Origin: Dryas octopetala
Lineage: Eukaryota > Streptophyta > Magnoliopsida > Rosales > Rosaceae
Length of the DNA stretch: 64,000 nucleotides
NCBI GenBank assembly: GCA_963921425.1
Contig: OY992838.1
Span: 9,672,001-9,736,000, forward strand
Reading direction: 5' to 3'
Below are positions 23,457 to 36,600 of this stretch, one piece after another. The translations under genes and the position numbers were made by a program. Positions within the stretch are counted from its first letter, which is position 1. Every line of letters begins with the position of its first letter. The notes under the pieces were generated by a model. That model was not told where the DNA came from, searched no databases, and worked only from the letters and a program-made list of their open reading frames with translations.

Positions 23457-25078
23457 TTTTGAATCAAAATTCATTTTCAGTGTAGTTGTCCCCTCATGTT
23501 TTCAATAAAATTTCAAGCTTGTGGTTAGCAATGAGGAATGCAAATTTACACTAGTCACTGTTGAAACCGGAGTAATGGTATCCGGTCGATCCTCTTGTTA
23601 TCAGTAAGAGAACTACTTCAATTGATGCATGCACATAATTTCACAGCAATAATTCCGGGACGCATTCATGACCAGTCAAGACGTACCGAGTCTGAATTCA
23701 ACAGTTCACCATTCATAAACCCAGCACATGTTGTGTGGCAATTGGACCCAATGGTTAGAAGATCAGGCCCACCAAGTCTGGGTTTTACATTGCTGGTTAG
23801 AAAGCAAATCATGATCAGTTGGTTAAATTTGACACCAAAAACCAAAGATTTTTTTTTTTATATTTATTATTATATAGTAAGACAATAACGTCTGTCTTAC
23901 ATCACAGGCATTCTCATTGGTCACCTGACAAGAAGCAGTGGCTTAAGGACCAAAATCGATCAGTGTTTGTGTGTGGGTTAGAGGGTGTGTGAACAGTGAA
24001 CTGTTCGCTAAATTATGGTAGCTAAGCCATATGGAAGGTTAGAAAATGGGCTTGCAAGTTCTTCATTTAGACCCCAAATAAAGCCATTCTTAGCTGGACA
24101 AGTAGAAGCTAGCTACACTTTAGGCCAGTCTAAGAACACCCCAAATTTCAAATGGCACCCATTTTGATGGTCATATATATGAAATGCACTTATGATTTTT
24201 AGGCCAAATAGATATAGAGTCTACTTAAGAAATTAGGCTAGCTATATAGCTAGCTGCTTTTATTTAAGAATCATGTACTTGTTCATACTATATATAGTAC
24301 TAGAAAAGACGGTATTTTTAAACTGCGTTATATTGAATTATATTATATAAATTTAAAAATTTATTTGTTACATCAATTATAATAACCGGTTGTTATTGGC
24401 ATATTTTATGCTACATAAAGTGGTTCACTAATCTAAGTATAAAACTGTGGTCTTTTTAATACATGATTTTAAAAATTTCACAATGCCCACCTTTAAAATT
24501 CACTGGCTTGTACTAGAGTATAACCTTTTACTTTAGTGGTTGATTGCAAAACAGAAGGTTACCAATAGCATAAGGAAAATTTGCGTAGGAACAAGATGAA
24601 TGAGGACAAGCCACCAACAAATGCCATTGAAAAGTTTCTCAAGCGTGTGAAGATCGAATTAATATTTTGATCTGTGTTACACACTTACACACAAAAAGAG
24701 AAAATTAAGAAAAGATCATAAAAAAGAAAGAAAAAAAAAAACTGGTGTAGATTGGGGCATTTGCTGCACCAACTTCCCCTCTAACTGCCCTACCTTCCAA
24801 GGCTCAAAGTCAAATGGGCCATACACAGCTTCTACTGTCTCTTTCTAATAATTATCTATATGCCTAGCTCCTAACTACTGACACCAATTTCTTTCTTTCT
24901 TTCTCTCCTTTCCTTTTTGTTTTTCTTTGTTTTTTGGTTGGAGGGGATTGGTATACATTGTTTTCAAAGATTTCTCTAGTTTCCTCAGGTTACCTGATTG
25001 ATTAACTATTAACTAAAGTAATGAGACACAAAGTCACAATTAGTGCTTTAAGCTTGTATAGGCATCATCGATAGTATG
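23457..25078. other. Intergenic, no gene seen
   Basis: AT-rich sequence with a CT-rich patch near 24890-24930. The 97-codon open frame at 23595-23888 resembles nothing known. No repeat boundary recognised. Confidence 0.55.
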
Positions 25079-25508
25079 CAGTGACGGATCCAGATTCCTA
25101 ACCCAGGAGTTATAGTGTAAAAGTAAAAAAAAAAATTTGGATGACAATAACAATAAAAAATTAAACGATAATAGTTTCATTCATAATTCACGATAAAACA
25201 ACATTATAAGCTACAATTGTCCACGACGAAGTTTTATATTTTGAATACGTAGCATTATAGCTTCATTATCAATATAAGAAAAAACATCTTTCTCGATCAA
25301 TGTAAACAATCAAGCTATTACTCAACCATTGATCTCTCATTCTTTTGTGGAGTAGACCCTAATAACATTCATGGCGGAAAATGCCCTCTCCACTGAAGCA
25401 GTTGCAACTGGCAAAACCAAAGTCATGCCAATGTAATGAGCAAATACACATAATTAAATGTTCGATGCAATCCTTTCTCCAGCATTTTTTTTGCAAGACT
25501 ACTAATTG

Positions 25509-25541
<33 letters not shown>

Positions 25542-25764
25542 AGAAGAAGAAGAAGAAGGTTGCTTTCTCTGTTCCCCACTCAGGCTTTTCATCAAGCACT
25601 TGGTGGGCGATTGGGCAGTGAGGGGTCACTGGCCAGGGGTTTGCGGGGTCGACGTCCAGAGATTCGGGAGGTCATCGACGGCTGAGAAAAATGGTTCAAG
25701 GCTTTGTGCTTCGGAGTTTAGGGGGTCGGCCGACCCCCTGCCTCCCTTAGTGGATCCGCCACTG
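25079..25764 (-). mobile_element. hAT deletion derivative with transposase C-terminal remnant
   Basis: Terminal inverted repeat CAGTGACGGATCCA / TGGATCCGCCACTG. A perfect 8-bp TSD, ATAGTATG, lies at 25071-25078 and 25765-25772. On the minus strand near 25430-25340 a frame reads LVLPVATASVERAFSAMNVI, the conserved hAT dimerisation/catalytic-Glu block, close to a stop. The remainder of the transposase is missing and the interior holds a 30-bp A run with a GAA repeat. Ends resemble those of the 60873 element, so it is probably the same broad TTF-type hAT group. Confidence 0.9.
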
Positions 25765-25772
25765 ATAGTATG

Positions 25773-26337
25773 TGCAAATTGCATCTCAAACTCCACAGTA
25801 CTGATCCATGTTAATTAGTCTTTAATTAGGCCAAGGTTTTTTCATCATAATATGTACAATAATACACACACATATATATATATATATGAGTTTTCTACGT
25901 GGTGGACGTTAGTTCTTTATTTTGAAGAACGAACATAGGTTTTTTACGATTTATTGTCATCTTTTATCTTATTCTTGACATGATTTAATATTTTAAGGTA
26001 TGTATAAAATTATCAAAACTTAAAATTTAACCAAAAAATGGTTGGGGCTCGATCGATGATATATACCCTAAACTATTAAACACTTTCAAAAAATATATTA
26101 AAAAGTGGAAAAAAGACGTAAAATACGACATATATATAGGAAAATTTTCTCTTGCCATATTGGTCATGTTATGGTACCATATGCTAAATTGTGAATCTAA
26201 ACTATTACTTAGATGAAATTTGTTTAAATATATATGTTGTACTATATTGATATTGATAATTTAATAACATAGCATGCTCAATATTTCACAAAAGAAGATT
26301 ACCATATATATATATATATATATACAGATTTTGGGAT
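25773..26337. other. Intergenic, AT-rich
   Basis: Contains TA microsatellites near 25871 and 26305-26324. No coding signal. Confidence 0.7.
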
Positions 26338-27054
26338 GAGAGCTGCTATATGCACACCTTTTTTCCTCTTACTACACGCCCTATTTACCTATTTTGTGAA
26401 ATGACAAAAATCACCCAAAGCTAAATTACCATAAAGGACAAAACAAACTAAAAAAAGACCAAAAAACCAAATACAATGGACCACTCTTGTCGGCCTCCTC
26501 CCACCCGCCATTGCCACCGTCCTCGCAACCGGCAATCGGATCCCTTTCCGCCAGCGCCTCACCTCATTCTTATCTTTCCCTCTCTATCTCTTTCTCCTTA
26601 TCTCCCATCTCTTCCTCTTTCTCATTCTCTTTCCTCTCTCTCTCTTTCTCACTTTCGCAACCCTCTGGTTGGACGGAAAGAGAGGCCAACAAGGTCATCG
26701 ACCTTCAAATTGGAGGTCAGAAGCTTCCGATTTGGAGGCTGGCGGCGTCCCTTTCCGTCTGGCCAGGGGGCTACAAAAGTGAGAGAGAAAGAGAGAAGGA
26801 AGAGAAAGAAAGAGATGGAGAGGGAGGAAGAGGTGCGTCGATGATGAATCCGGCAACATCCGGCGGCTGTGTGCAGGGGGTGGGTCAGGTATTGGGGTGT
26901 TTTTTTATTTTTTTTATTTTTCTGTGTAGGGGAGGTTATTTGGAAATTTTGGGAGTGTTTAGTGAGAAATTAAAAAAATGAAAAAGTAATATAAGATGTG
27001 TAAGAGAAATAGGTGTATAGTGAGAGGAAAAATGGTGTGTATATAACAGCTCTC
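26338..27054. mobile_element. Long-TIR element with CT/GA-rich core
   Basis: Left GAGAGCTGCTATATGCACAC and right GTGTGTATATAACAGCTCTC mirror for about 50 bp (TTTTTCCTCTYACTAYACRC). A perfect 8-bp TSD, TTTGGGAT, lies at 26330-26337 and 27055-27062. The core is GC-rich with long CT then GA runs and open frames of 122 and 164 codons that are low complexity and match no family. Superfamily undecided: the 8-bp TSD favours hAT, the long arms a Mutator-like element. Confidence 0.85.
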
Positions 27055-27088
27055 TTTGGGATTTGATTTTGTAGTTCTTGCGTGTTGA

Positions 27089-27125
<37 letters not shown>

Positions 27126-27127
<2 letters not shown>

Positions 27128-27344
27128 AGTTGCAAGTGTGAGATCCCAATGTGAGGCCCACTCCATATTGTATTTTAACGATCCAAATTATCTATTTTTT
27201 AAGTCTATATTCAAATATCATTCTTACAAAAAATTAAGCAAATTAAAAATCATTAAGCTATCAAACTTTGATCAAATAAATAAGGTTTAGAATATATTAT
27301 ATTCTACAAATAAGCCTAAATGTGAGTTTCCACACTTGAAGGTG
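27126..27344. mobile_element. Small MITE flanked by TA repeats
   Basis: GTTGCAAGTGTGAGATCCCA on the left is mirrored imperfectly by TGTGAGTTTCCACACTTGAA on the right. It lies between TA microsatellites at 27091-27124 and 27349-27370, so the TSD cannot be read. Confidence 0.55.
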
Positions 27345-27696
27345 CCTCTATATATATATATATATATATACACAGTATATTTGTCTGAAGGGTATACTTG
27401 ATATTATAATCCATAACATGTAGGTTCCCCTACGGAGTAGGGTCTCATGAGTCATGATATCGAGAACTTAAGACGTAAGCTACAAGTCGTTTAAAGCTAG
27501 CCATGCAAATAATGACGAAATAGCCTCTTCTTAGTTTTTGCGTGCATGGATCGGGTTCTTTGACAAATTAATTAAGCAGCAGTGACCTGCAAGGTGTGAC
27601 GTTATGATTTGAAAGTTCCACGCTAAACTACTGTGAAAGCAGACAAAACACATCCATCTATAGCAACCCCAAGCTAGTTTAATTCTTTTGTGCATG

Positions 27697-27704
27697 TATA
27701 AATA
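27697..27704 (+). promoter_or_regulatory. TATA box of the MYB gene
   Basis: TATAAATA, 98 bases before the ATG, fits a start site near 27730 and a leader of about 65 bases. Confidence 0.6.
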
Positions 27705-27794
27705 GAGAGATCCCCAGCTTAATTTTGTGGGAACAGAGATCAATCAGGTGATTAATTGATTAAGCAGCCAATTTAAGTTAGCAAAGAGAGCAAA

Positions 27795-29773
27795 ATGGGT
27801 AGATCTCCTTGTTGTGATGAAAATGGTCTCAAGAAAGGACCTTGGACTCCTGAGGAGGATCAAAAGCTTGTGCAATACATTGAAGAACATGGCCATGGAA
27901 GTTGGAGAGCTCTTCCAAAGCTTGCAGGTTTGTGATCTGCTACATATTCTTAAGTTTGAGTCTCTTCATCAAGCTCGGGTTGTCTTGCTTGCTCTGATAC
28001 AATTATAATTTGTCGGTTTATCCATCACTATTCTAAAAAATTTACCAAAAAAGGAAAAAACATGTGAGTCTCTCTCCGCCATTAAAGCCACTAGCTATAT
28101 TGGAAGGTTTGCAATTACTAGCATTTGAGCTCGGCTGGGTTCTCGATCTTGCTCTAATAAGATTATAGAATTTGTTAATTTATCACTATATTCGAACCCT
28201 GAAATTGATAAAATTTAATATCTAAACCTAATAGTTAATTTTATATATTAGACAATCTTTCATCAATCTTTTCGATAATTTCATTGTCTGATCTTTTGTA
28301 GGTCTCAACAGATGTGGCAAGAGCTGTAGATTGAGATGGACAAATTACTTAAGACCGGATATCAAAAGAGGCAAATTTTCTCAAGAAGAGGAGCAAACAA
28401 TTCTACATCTCCATTCTATCCTTGGAAACAAGTACTAATTAATTAATTCTTTAACTTATATATTCTTATATGCATGCATATATGCTTTGAATTAATATCA
28501 TATATCAAACTAATTTCTCTTAATTATACAAAAATGCTCTAAAGTTAACTGATTAGCAAGTTAATACAAAGCTAACCACCATTTTGGGCCCATCACATTA
28601 TGTAATCTCGTAATTCAGACCATTCATTTTTTAGGCCTGATTTCAAAGATTATCTTTGTAAAAAATCACCAAAATAATAAGTTATTTAGCTATTTGATGA
28701 TTATAATAACAATCATTTATATGTTTTTATCGAAAACAATGTTTGTTTATTTATTTAATCATAATTAAATAATAAAATGATTTTCATTTTGGTTAATTTT
28801 TTGTAATGATGAATTTTGAAGTGAGATCTAAAAAATAGACGATTTGAATTATAAGATTAAGCATGTGAGTGGTCCAAAAAGATGGTTAACTTCGTATTAT
28901 CTTGATAACCAGTTAACTTTGTATTATCTTGTTAACCAATTAGCTATGCTCCTACTTAATTATATGCTTAATTAATTTGTTTAATTACTTTCAATTAGAT
29001 GGTCAGCAATTGCAACACACCTAGATGGGCGAACTGACAATGAGATCAAGAATTTCTGGAATACCCATTTGAAGAAAAAGCTGATCCAGATGGGGTTTGA
29101 TCCAATGACCCATCAACCAAGAACCGACCTCTTCTCCAGCCTGTCTCATCTTTTGGCCCTGGCCAACCTACAGGACCTCCTTCAGCAATATCAGCCGTTA
29201 GATCACCATCATCATCATCATGATCAACATTCTGTAACACTAAACGCAGAGGCTGCTGATCAGTGGGCCAAGCTTCAATATATGCAGCATTTACTCCAAT
29301 CCGTAGCTAATTATACAAACACCACAAATTATAATAGCCAGAATGAAAACCCAGTTTTAAATTCATCACAATTAGCAGTACTTGAAAATATTCCAAGCTC
29401 ATTTTCTTTTGGATATGGTACTACCTCTCAACCACTCCACTCTCAAATTAGTCACATAGACCCATCACAAGTCCCTTTCAGTAGTGATCAAATGGGCCAA
29501 GGCTCCAACTTTACAATAATGGACATGATCAGCAGCCAACAAGATCATTATAACCCACCTCCTGAGGATCATGATGAGTACTCTCCATCGTTTCCTGATC
29601 CATCTCCTAATCCTAGTATTAATATTATTCCTCCAACTATGACTGAGACTACATCGATTAGCGTTAATCTTGGAGATGCCAGGAGCATTAATACTTCTAG
29701 CTATGGAGGTACAACTACTTCTACTTCTTACTGGCCTGAACTATTTCTTGATCAGGATGCCAATTATGCTTGA
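27795..29773 (+). CDS. R2R3-MYB transcription factor, MYB53/MYB92/MYB93 type
   Basis: Nuclear DNA-binding activator or repressor. Exons 27795-27927, 28302-28431 and 28999-29773 give 345 aa; the 133- and 130-bp first exons are the standard R2R3-MYB sizes. R2 (about 14-61) starts [18 protein letters not shown]3 (about 67-112) is [20 protein letters not shown]. Right after R3 comes [20 protein letters not shown], the mark of the MYB53/92/93 branch (subgroup 24), linked in Arabidopsis to root endodermis, suberin and lateral root growth. No bHLH-binding motif is seen in R3. The tail is Ser/Asn/His-rich with six His in a row, ending [13 protein letters not shown]. Odd: R3 has [15 protein letters not shown] where almost all R2R3-MYBs have LPGRTDNE. 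Intron 2 contains a MITE. The exact orthologue is not decided. Confidence 0.93.
28535..28950. mobile_element. MITE in MYB intron 2
   Basis: Starts TGCTCTAAAGTTAACTGATT and ends ...TTAACCAATTAGCTATGCT. Same family as the split copy at 16066-17262. It accounts for most of the 567-bp intron. Confidence 0.8.
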
Positions 29774-31609
29774 GAATTCTTAGTTTTTTTTTTTTTGGCC
29801 AGGGAGAATTCTTAGTTAAAATTACAGTTTGAGAGAGATTTTATAGTTTGTCGTTAATTAGCTACAGCCTCCTATATTGCATGCATGCATGCACATACCC
29901 ACATACAGATACGTGTACATTATCTGTGTATTCTTGTATACATACGGTTTACATACATGTTGAAGCATGCAGTTTCGGTCTGTTCTGCGAGATCCCGATC
30001 CAATCAATCCGCCCGCCAGTGATACGTCTTGTGTCTTCTTTGTAAATTTGAGTCCACCAACTACTGAATTTTGTGTTTTTTCTGTAAGTTTTAGGTAAAT
30101 TTTGTACTTGTGTATGTTTCTAATTTTAATTTTCTTCATTCCGGTCTCAACAAGGCTTATTAATTACTGTAAAATCATTGTTTTAGGATTTAACTCTCAA
30201 ATTTTAAATTTCGACATGATCCAATAATTAAACTGACACCATAAATGGAAAACGGCCAGCATATGCCATTACACATTATTTATGTACAGAATTTTGGAAT
30301 GACTAGATACGTACCATGGAATTAACTTTGACCTTAACTTGGATCGAAGATTTCTGATTTCACACCACCTCTATCTTTCAACAAAATTAATATATTGTAG
30401 TGTGAACCCATACCACTTTGTAGAAACTTCATGACCTTAAGGGCTTAAGGTCCTTAACTATTAATAGCATGTCATTTCTCTTTTTATCGGATGTCCCCGA
30501 AGGGACATTAATAGCATGTCACGGTTTCGTAGACGTCTACGAGATATACAAATTCCTTTCTTCCCAATTGTAGCTAGTACGTATAGTTTCAGCGTATCTT
30601 ACCTAAGGCAAATACAAAATGCTAAAGCAATAACATTATTTGACTAAATGGTGATGGCAATCAATAAATATAGTTATAACTTAAAGATGTATGCTCAATT
30701 GATCATATATATATATATGCTCCTTTGAAGACATTGATAATAGGAATAACAACCGATCGAGTAGTGTCATTCTATATTTATGTCAAATACAAGTCAATCC
30801 TAACAGTACATATTAATTAATCACGTCAGATGACACAACACATGACACAACACGCTATTAACCCAGCCCACTTATTATAATACAGGTTGCCATGGTTGTC
30901 AAAGGAACATTAAAAATCAAGATTTGATAGTTTTCTCCCTCCCTTTTTCCCCTATTGAAAAGAAAAAAATTTCACCACCTAATCCTACCTCATGGTTGTA
31001 CAGGTCTCTAAGTCTCTGATGTCATGACAATCATGTTGAATAGGACTTTTATGTCAAAATAATGCATGGAAATGGTATCTTTGTTTCAAGCTGACAACCA
31101 ACTCTAGCAACTCAACTCTTCACAAGGAAAAGGAAAAAAGTTTACTAACGCCCGGGACAAGGCTGCCAATCCCTATCATATTATACAAGAGAAATGTACA
31201 ACTTTTGTACAACTTTTTACTCACAAAACTGCTTACATGACTTGTATACAAGGAGTTTTATTCAATTTCTCCGCGTCTGTGTGTGTGCCTGCAACTGTAG
31301 TTTTGGTTAGAGACTGGAACATGTTACGCGTGTTAAGGTCCAAGCAGTCATGGGCAGCTTGGAAGACGCCAGAAACTACTTAAAATGACAGCACAGCACA
31401 TTTGATTGTGGCCATGGGCCCTGAAGAGTTCAAATGTGACGTACCCAGAGATAGACAACAAAAAGCAAGACTACCATAACTCTTTAAAGTTTTTTAATTA
31501 TGCAAAACTACTTTGGAGAATTAATATGAAGTTAGACAAGCAGTTCAGACTATCATGTAATGATAAATCATTCCAACATACTAAAATCAAAGCTATTTTA
31601 CACCTTCTG
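29774..31609. other. Intergenic between MYB and MED18 3' ends
   Basis: MYB 3' UTR with GCATGCATGCATGC (29880-29893), then AT-rich DNA. A 14-bp direct repeat TTAATAGCATGTCA (30461-30474, 30508-30521) brackets a small hairpin TGTCCC-CGAA-GGGACA. The segment at 31387-31456 duplicates the MED18 5' flank. No gene seen. Confidence 0.6.
31387..31456. repeat. Duplicated segment downstream of MED18
   Basis: Shares GCACAGCACATWTGATWGTG, GCCATGGGCC and ACCCAGAGAT in the same order and orientation with 33992-34064, upstream of MED18, at an estimated three-quarters identity. Confidence 0.7.
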
Positions 31610-33681
31610 CTATAAGGTCGTACCCCCACCATCTGACATAAGAGATGCAGCTGCGGCAGCAGCAGTAGGAACAACCCCAGTTGAAATGCCCGGTTTTGAC
31701 AAATGCAGGAGCCTGAGAAATCAATTCCAGATGTATGAATATGTGTTGAGTAAATGAAAATTGAAGACATGCATCATAAACCTTAAAATCGGTTTGCCTA
31801 CTCCAGTTTAAGGACCAACAATTATTAGGTTTATGTAATTTATATGCACTGTCTATTGCAATTGTCTCATCATATATTATATTATCAACCAACATGCAAG
31901 AACTGTTCAACTTGGACTGTCGGGACTGCTGACCACCCAACCATTCCTTATTTATGAATAAGAAGGCAGAGGGTATCCGGCCAATAGATATGCAAGACAA
32001 AAATGGACTAGTCTTTTTTTTTTTTCAAGTGTAGACCACTGGAACCTATGGCCATAGGACATACAATGAAAGAAAATGGGTTATAAGTTATAACTAGGTG
32101 GGTTTTTAATGAATCTTGAGAAAATTAGAAAAAACTTACGGCGCAAGATATTCGCAAAAAGATGACACAGCAGCCACAACTTCATTATAGTTTTCAGACG
32201 TTGCAGGGGCTGTCACTTCGACCAGCTGTATCCCAGGAGTTACAGGGACAGCCTCATCTGTAGCATGTAGTTGAAGCATCTTATTAACTGATGACACAGT
32301 CACAGTGATCTGTGTGCCCCTCTGGAAATGGAAGGCAAATCCCACTCTCAGTAGCTCATGGTCCAACTTGTAGCCAAGAGCATAAAATAAGCGAAGGACA
32401 TTCTTGCTTGCTTTGCTTTCGACCATGGTTCTTACTAGAACTGAAATTTGCTCAGCACCTGCACCTCTCATTGCACCCCCTACATGCCTTACGGTCCTAC
32501 AGAATTTAGAATTTGGCATAAATATGTGAGGGTGAAAATATAAATATACACAGGTTGATGAATATGACATGGGAGGTTTTTAAGTTTTACCATGTTGGTT
32601 CAGTTTGTTCAAGATTGCATATAAGTCGAACCTCTGAGGCTACAACTCCTACAGAAAAGAAAATCATAACCAGTAAAGGCCTACCGAATAATCTCTTTCT
32701 GTGCTATTCAGTGGATATATACTGAACCAAACCGCACCATCAGAAAGTCATGGCAAATTAGCATGATCATATGTGAAATGTCATAGCAATCACTATGTGA
32801 AAGTCACTATATACTATTTTTACTACTTGTATAACATGAAAACAGTACAGTCGGACAGAAACTCTTAACAAAAGCCAAATAAAATTCACATGCATCAATT
32901 CAAAGGTCACTTAATGAGAAAAAGGCGAACTTAGAATACAGAAGAAAAGAAAAAAACAGGTAAAAAAATGGACTTCCGGGCAAAATTTTATTAAAACACA
33001 CCAGGAAAGAGAGAGTCCACAAAAGAGGAAAAAAACCATTCTGAATTTGCCTAAATTGTGCACAAAAATGTGTTTAGAAATATTATATTAATATTGAAAG
33101 AGGAAAAGAAATCATATACCAAGGTTTGGGCCATTTTTAAGGCATATCTCATGGACCCTCAAACGTTCTCTGCGAACACCACAAAGACCCTGAAGAAGAA
33201 TCTCAAGGGCCTCAACATGCTGCAAAATGTAAACCATATGTTAGATGCAACTCCAAACACTCCCCGTATTAGGAAAAAAAAGAAAACATATAAAAGGGGG
33301 AAAAGGGAGTCTTTTTAAGAATCTTCTTTCCAATTATAAACAAAATAGAGTAGACAATCATGTATAATTTGTGCTTGTTTTTTTTTTTTTTTTCCAAAGA
33401 AAAACTACCGAATAAAATGATCCAATATAATATTCCTCACATATTAACCCCAAATGAAACATTGGTAAACTTGGTTAGAAGAGATGCACCAAAAAAGTGA
33501 GTATTAAGTAAAAAATTCAATCCTTCTCATCCAGTAGTAATATATAGACATGCTATCAATCGCCATAAAGTGATTAGAAAAACTTGCAGGAATTGTATAA
33601 CAAAATGTAAGCAAGACCCAATCTCCACATTAGTAAAGTACTCACCTGTGTTTCTATAATTCCCTGGACCACGCACTCCAT
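31610..33681 (-). CDS. MED18: Mediator of RNA polymerase II transcription subunit 18
   Basis: Head-module subunit of Mediator, which links transcription factors to RNA polymerase II in the nucleus. Five exons: 33681-33646 (MECVVQGIIETQ), 33219-33120 (HVEALEILLQGLCGVRRERL...), 32648-32591 (VVASEVRLICNLEQTEPTW), 32496-32140 (the core, with TVRHVGGAMRGAGAEQISVL and LGYKLDHELLRVGFAFHFQR) and 31712-31610 (LLHLSKPGISTGVVPTAAAA ... SLMSDGGGTTL). All junctions are GT-AG and in phase; product 217 aa against about 219 in Arabidopsis MED18 (At2g22370). The tiny 36-bp first exon starts with the family start MECVVQGIIETQ. In plants MED18 acts in immunity, flowering time and hormone response. A 5' leader intron is possible because the family start lies close to a run of CAG. 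Confidence 0.95.
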
Positions 33682-36600
33682 CCAAATTTGCTAGAGTTGA
33701 TCTCCCACTTGCTGAAACTTCAATGAATTTAAAGCAGAGTAGTCAGAAAGAGAAAACCGCAAAATCCCAGATTTTTTTTTCCCTTGAAATCCATACAATA
33801 TCAATTAAATCTCCCAGATAATAATACTTAACTGAGAAAACCCAAAAAACTGTGGAATCAAAGGACGAAATATCAAGAATCAAAACATAATTGATGAGAA
33901 AATAATTAAGAATTAAAATACTAACCAGGTTGTTGGGTCTGTTAGGTGTTCCTGGTTCTGTGTTCAGAAGCTAAACGAACGGAGTGGTGGTGGCACTGGC
34001 ACAGCACATATGATAGTGGCCATGGGCCTGAAAGTTCAAAACGTGAGTGACCCAGAGATGGAGAGTATATACAGAAAAATCTTACGGGTTGTAACATTTT
34101 TTTGGGCCTTGAATCGTCCCTATCAGACATGCGGGTAGCAGACCTACCTACTTCAGAAGCCCATTTAAGTTTAGGTCTACGCAATACTAATGTTCAGTTT
34201 TTTTTTTTTTTCATAAATTCTGTATGAACCCACCATATTTGCCCATTGGAGGGAGCCGTCGGCATGCGGTAGGAACGCCATAAAAAATGGGAGGGCATGG
34301 GTGGGGTTGAATTGGGTCTGGTTCTGATTTTTTTTTTTTTAAATTTCTTTAATACGAGTGAAGAGTATAATTGGGGGTGTCTGTAAAAAAATCTTGGTGG
34401 TGGGTCAACACAGCAAATATGGTGGAAATTTTGTTATATCGCAGTATGACCAATCTACTCAATTTATAACACTTAGACAATTTTAAAGGTATTATTTAGA
34501 GAATTAGATATTAATGATTATACATATATTATAATTTGAATGAATTAGTCACGTTGCTACATAATTTTACGGTCACGTGAAATTTTTTTTCAATATGTGG
34601 GTTTATATAAATTTTTTATTTTAGTATATGAGATGACAATTTGCGTTAGCAAATTATGTTCTTATCGAATAATGGTTAATTCTAAAATGACTTTGACAGC
34701 AACTCAACTTGAAAAACACAAATGTAACCAAATAAAATTAAGATTGTGTTTCTCATTTCCTCTCCTTTTTCATATTTATTTGGCAAGAGGGTGAATTGAA
34801 GACCCGGTGTGTACTTTAGTGATTAAATGATACATGAGTGTTGGTGGTTGATATATACTTGATACTTGATACTTGGTAGAGGTTTGAGATGGAGTGGACC
34901 TTGATAACATGACCATCATGAATTCATGATCATGTACTCATTAGCAGCTAAAGCCTAAAGTACAAACAAAAACCATTTAAACAGAGCACATGCACATGCA
35001 TGTGCACGGTGAACCAATTTTAGGCAAAAGCTGACCTTTGTCTAAATTTTGTTTTCCTGTTTGGTTCCAAAATTTGGTGTAAATAGGTGATGAATGCCGG
35101 GTACTTGTAAAAGAGCAGCTTCTGCAGCTATACAACAATGCCTACTCAATCTTGCTGATTGAGGTGTTAATTATTGACCCCCACCAACTTCTTGACTTTC
35201 TTTTTTCTATATTTGTTTGGGTAATTAATTACTTGTTAAAAGTATGTCTCTCTCTAAGTGAGTGGATTCTGTCACCTAATCAAGTTGTGATGTTAGGGCT
35301 TTAGGCAACACGGTTGGATGGAGAGAAACTTGCATGATGTATACACATGAGTGATGGTTATTAACTTATTAATCGACAAATTTTGAGTACTAGTGAATAC
35401 TTTTTACACTTAATGTAATATAATAATTAAATAGATTATTAATTTTAATTTTTACAAATTTAATTTAACATTGACTATATACTTACATATAAGTTTTTTC
35501 TTCATTATATGGTCTTTTAAATTTCAAAACTATTTACTCAACATTGGAAAACTGATTGAGGGCTGTTGGAAGGCACAAAGCAGAATGATGTCTATATGGG
35601 CAAAGGAACAGTAAGTATTCGGCACCAAAGGTTGAGGAAGGAAGAGTATAAATTTATGGGGCCTTGAGAATCATTTCAAATAACCGTCCAAAAGGAAAAG
35701 GTGGGCGGAATATTTTCTTGCTTTTTGGTTGCTGAGGAGGGGTGGGGTTGAAGCTTTAGCATGTGTATTAAAGGATGAGGAACTGCCACCTCGTGGGAGT
35801 TGGGACTATAGGATATTCTTTAAATATGACATAAGGGGTCTAAATGCATCCAAGAATTTTGTCAACACATTATTCAACGTTAAAAAATAAATTAAATTAA
35901 ATTAAATTACACAAGTTACCTCATATTTGCATCATTTTTTAAGTTAATATCCTAAAAAAGAAAATTACAAAAACGTGCCTCAACTTATATTTTTTTACGC
36001 ACATATTTCTGTCAAATTTTGTTGTCTAGAAGGCCATTATGTGTCGATGTAACACATTAATATGATTTTAAAAAATAGTCACATAAATAAAAAATAATTA
36101 TAAAATATAAAATAATTATAAATCAAAACACAATAATTAAATTAAAAAAAAAATCCCCCACCTTTGTGTAAATCGATCACCAACCAATCCCCAAATGTTT
36201 TTTTTTTTCTTGTTTGATCTGCAACTCTCACCTCCTCATTTTTCTTCTTCTTTATCCTTCTTTCTTTTTTTTCTATTTCTTTCTTCTTGTTTGATATGAA
36301 AAAATAAAAAATAAAAATTGAAACCCAGCCGACCAAAATCGCAAGCCTTCGTCGCCAAGTTCAACGACTGGCTCGCAGATCTAGTCGCCGACTAGATCTC
36401 TTCTCCGCCAACGAGCTCTCCTCCGCCAGCTCTTCACCACCGATGAGCTCTTATCCGCCGACGATCTCTCTTGAATTCACGCTGCAGCGCCTTTCTCTGC
36501 TGGGAAGAGTGGGCTTGGCTGAGCTTGGTTGGCTTTCAGTTTTTTCCTTTAGATTGGATGATAATATCCTTGATTCTGATGGCGGGTGTAGCTCTTGTTA

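Noticed and set aside
26476-26981. ORFs of 122 and 164 codons
   Set aside because: Low-complexity coding from CT and GA runs inside a transposable element bounded by a perfect TSD.
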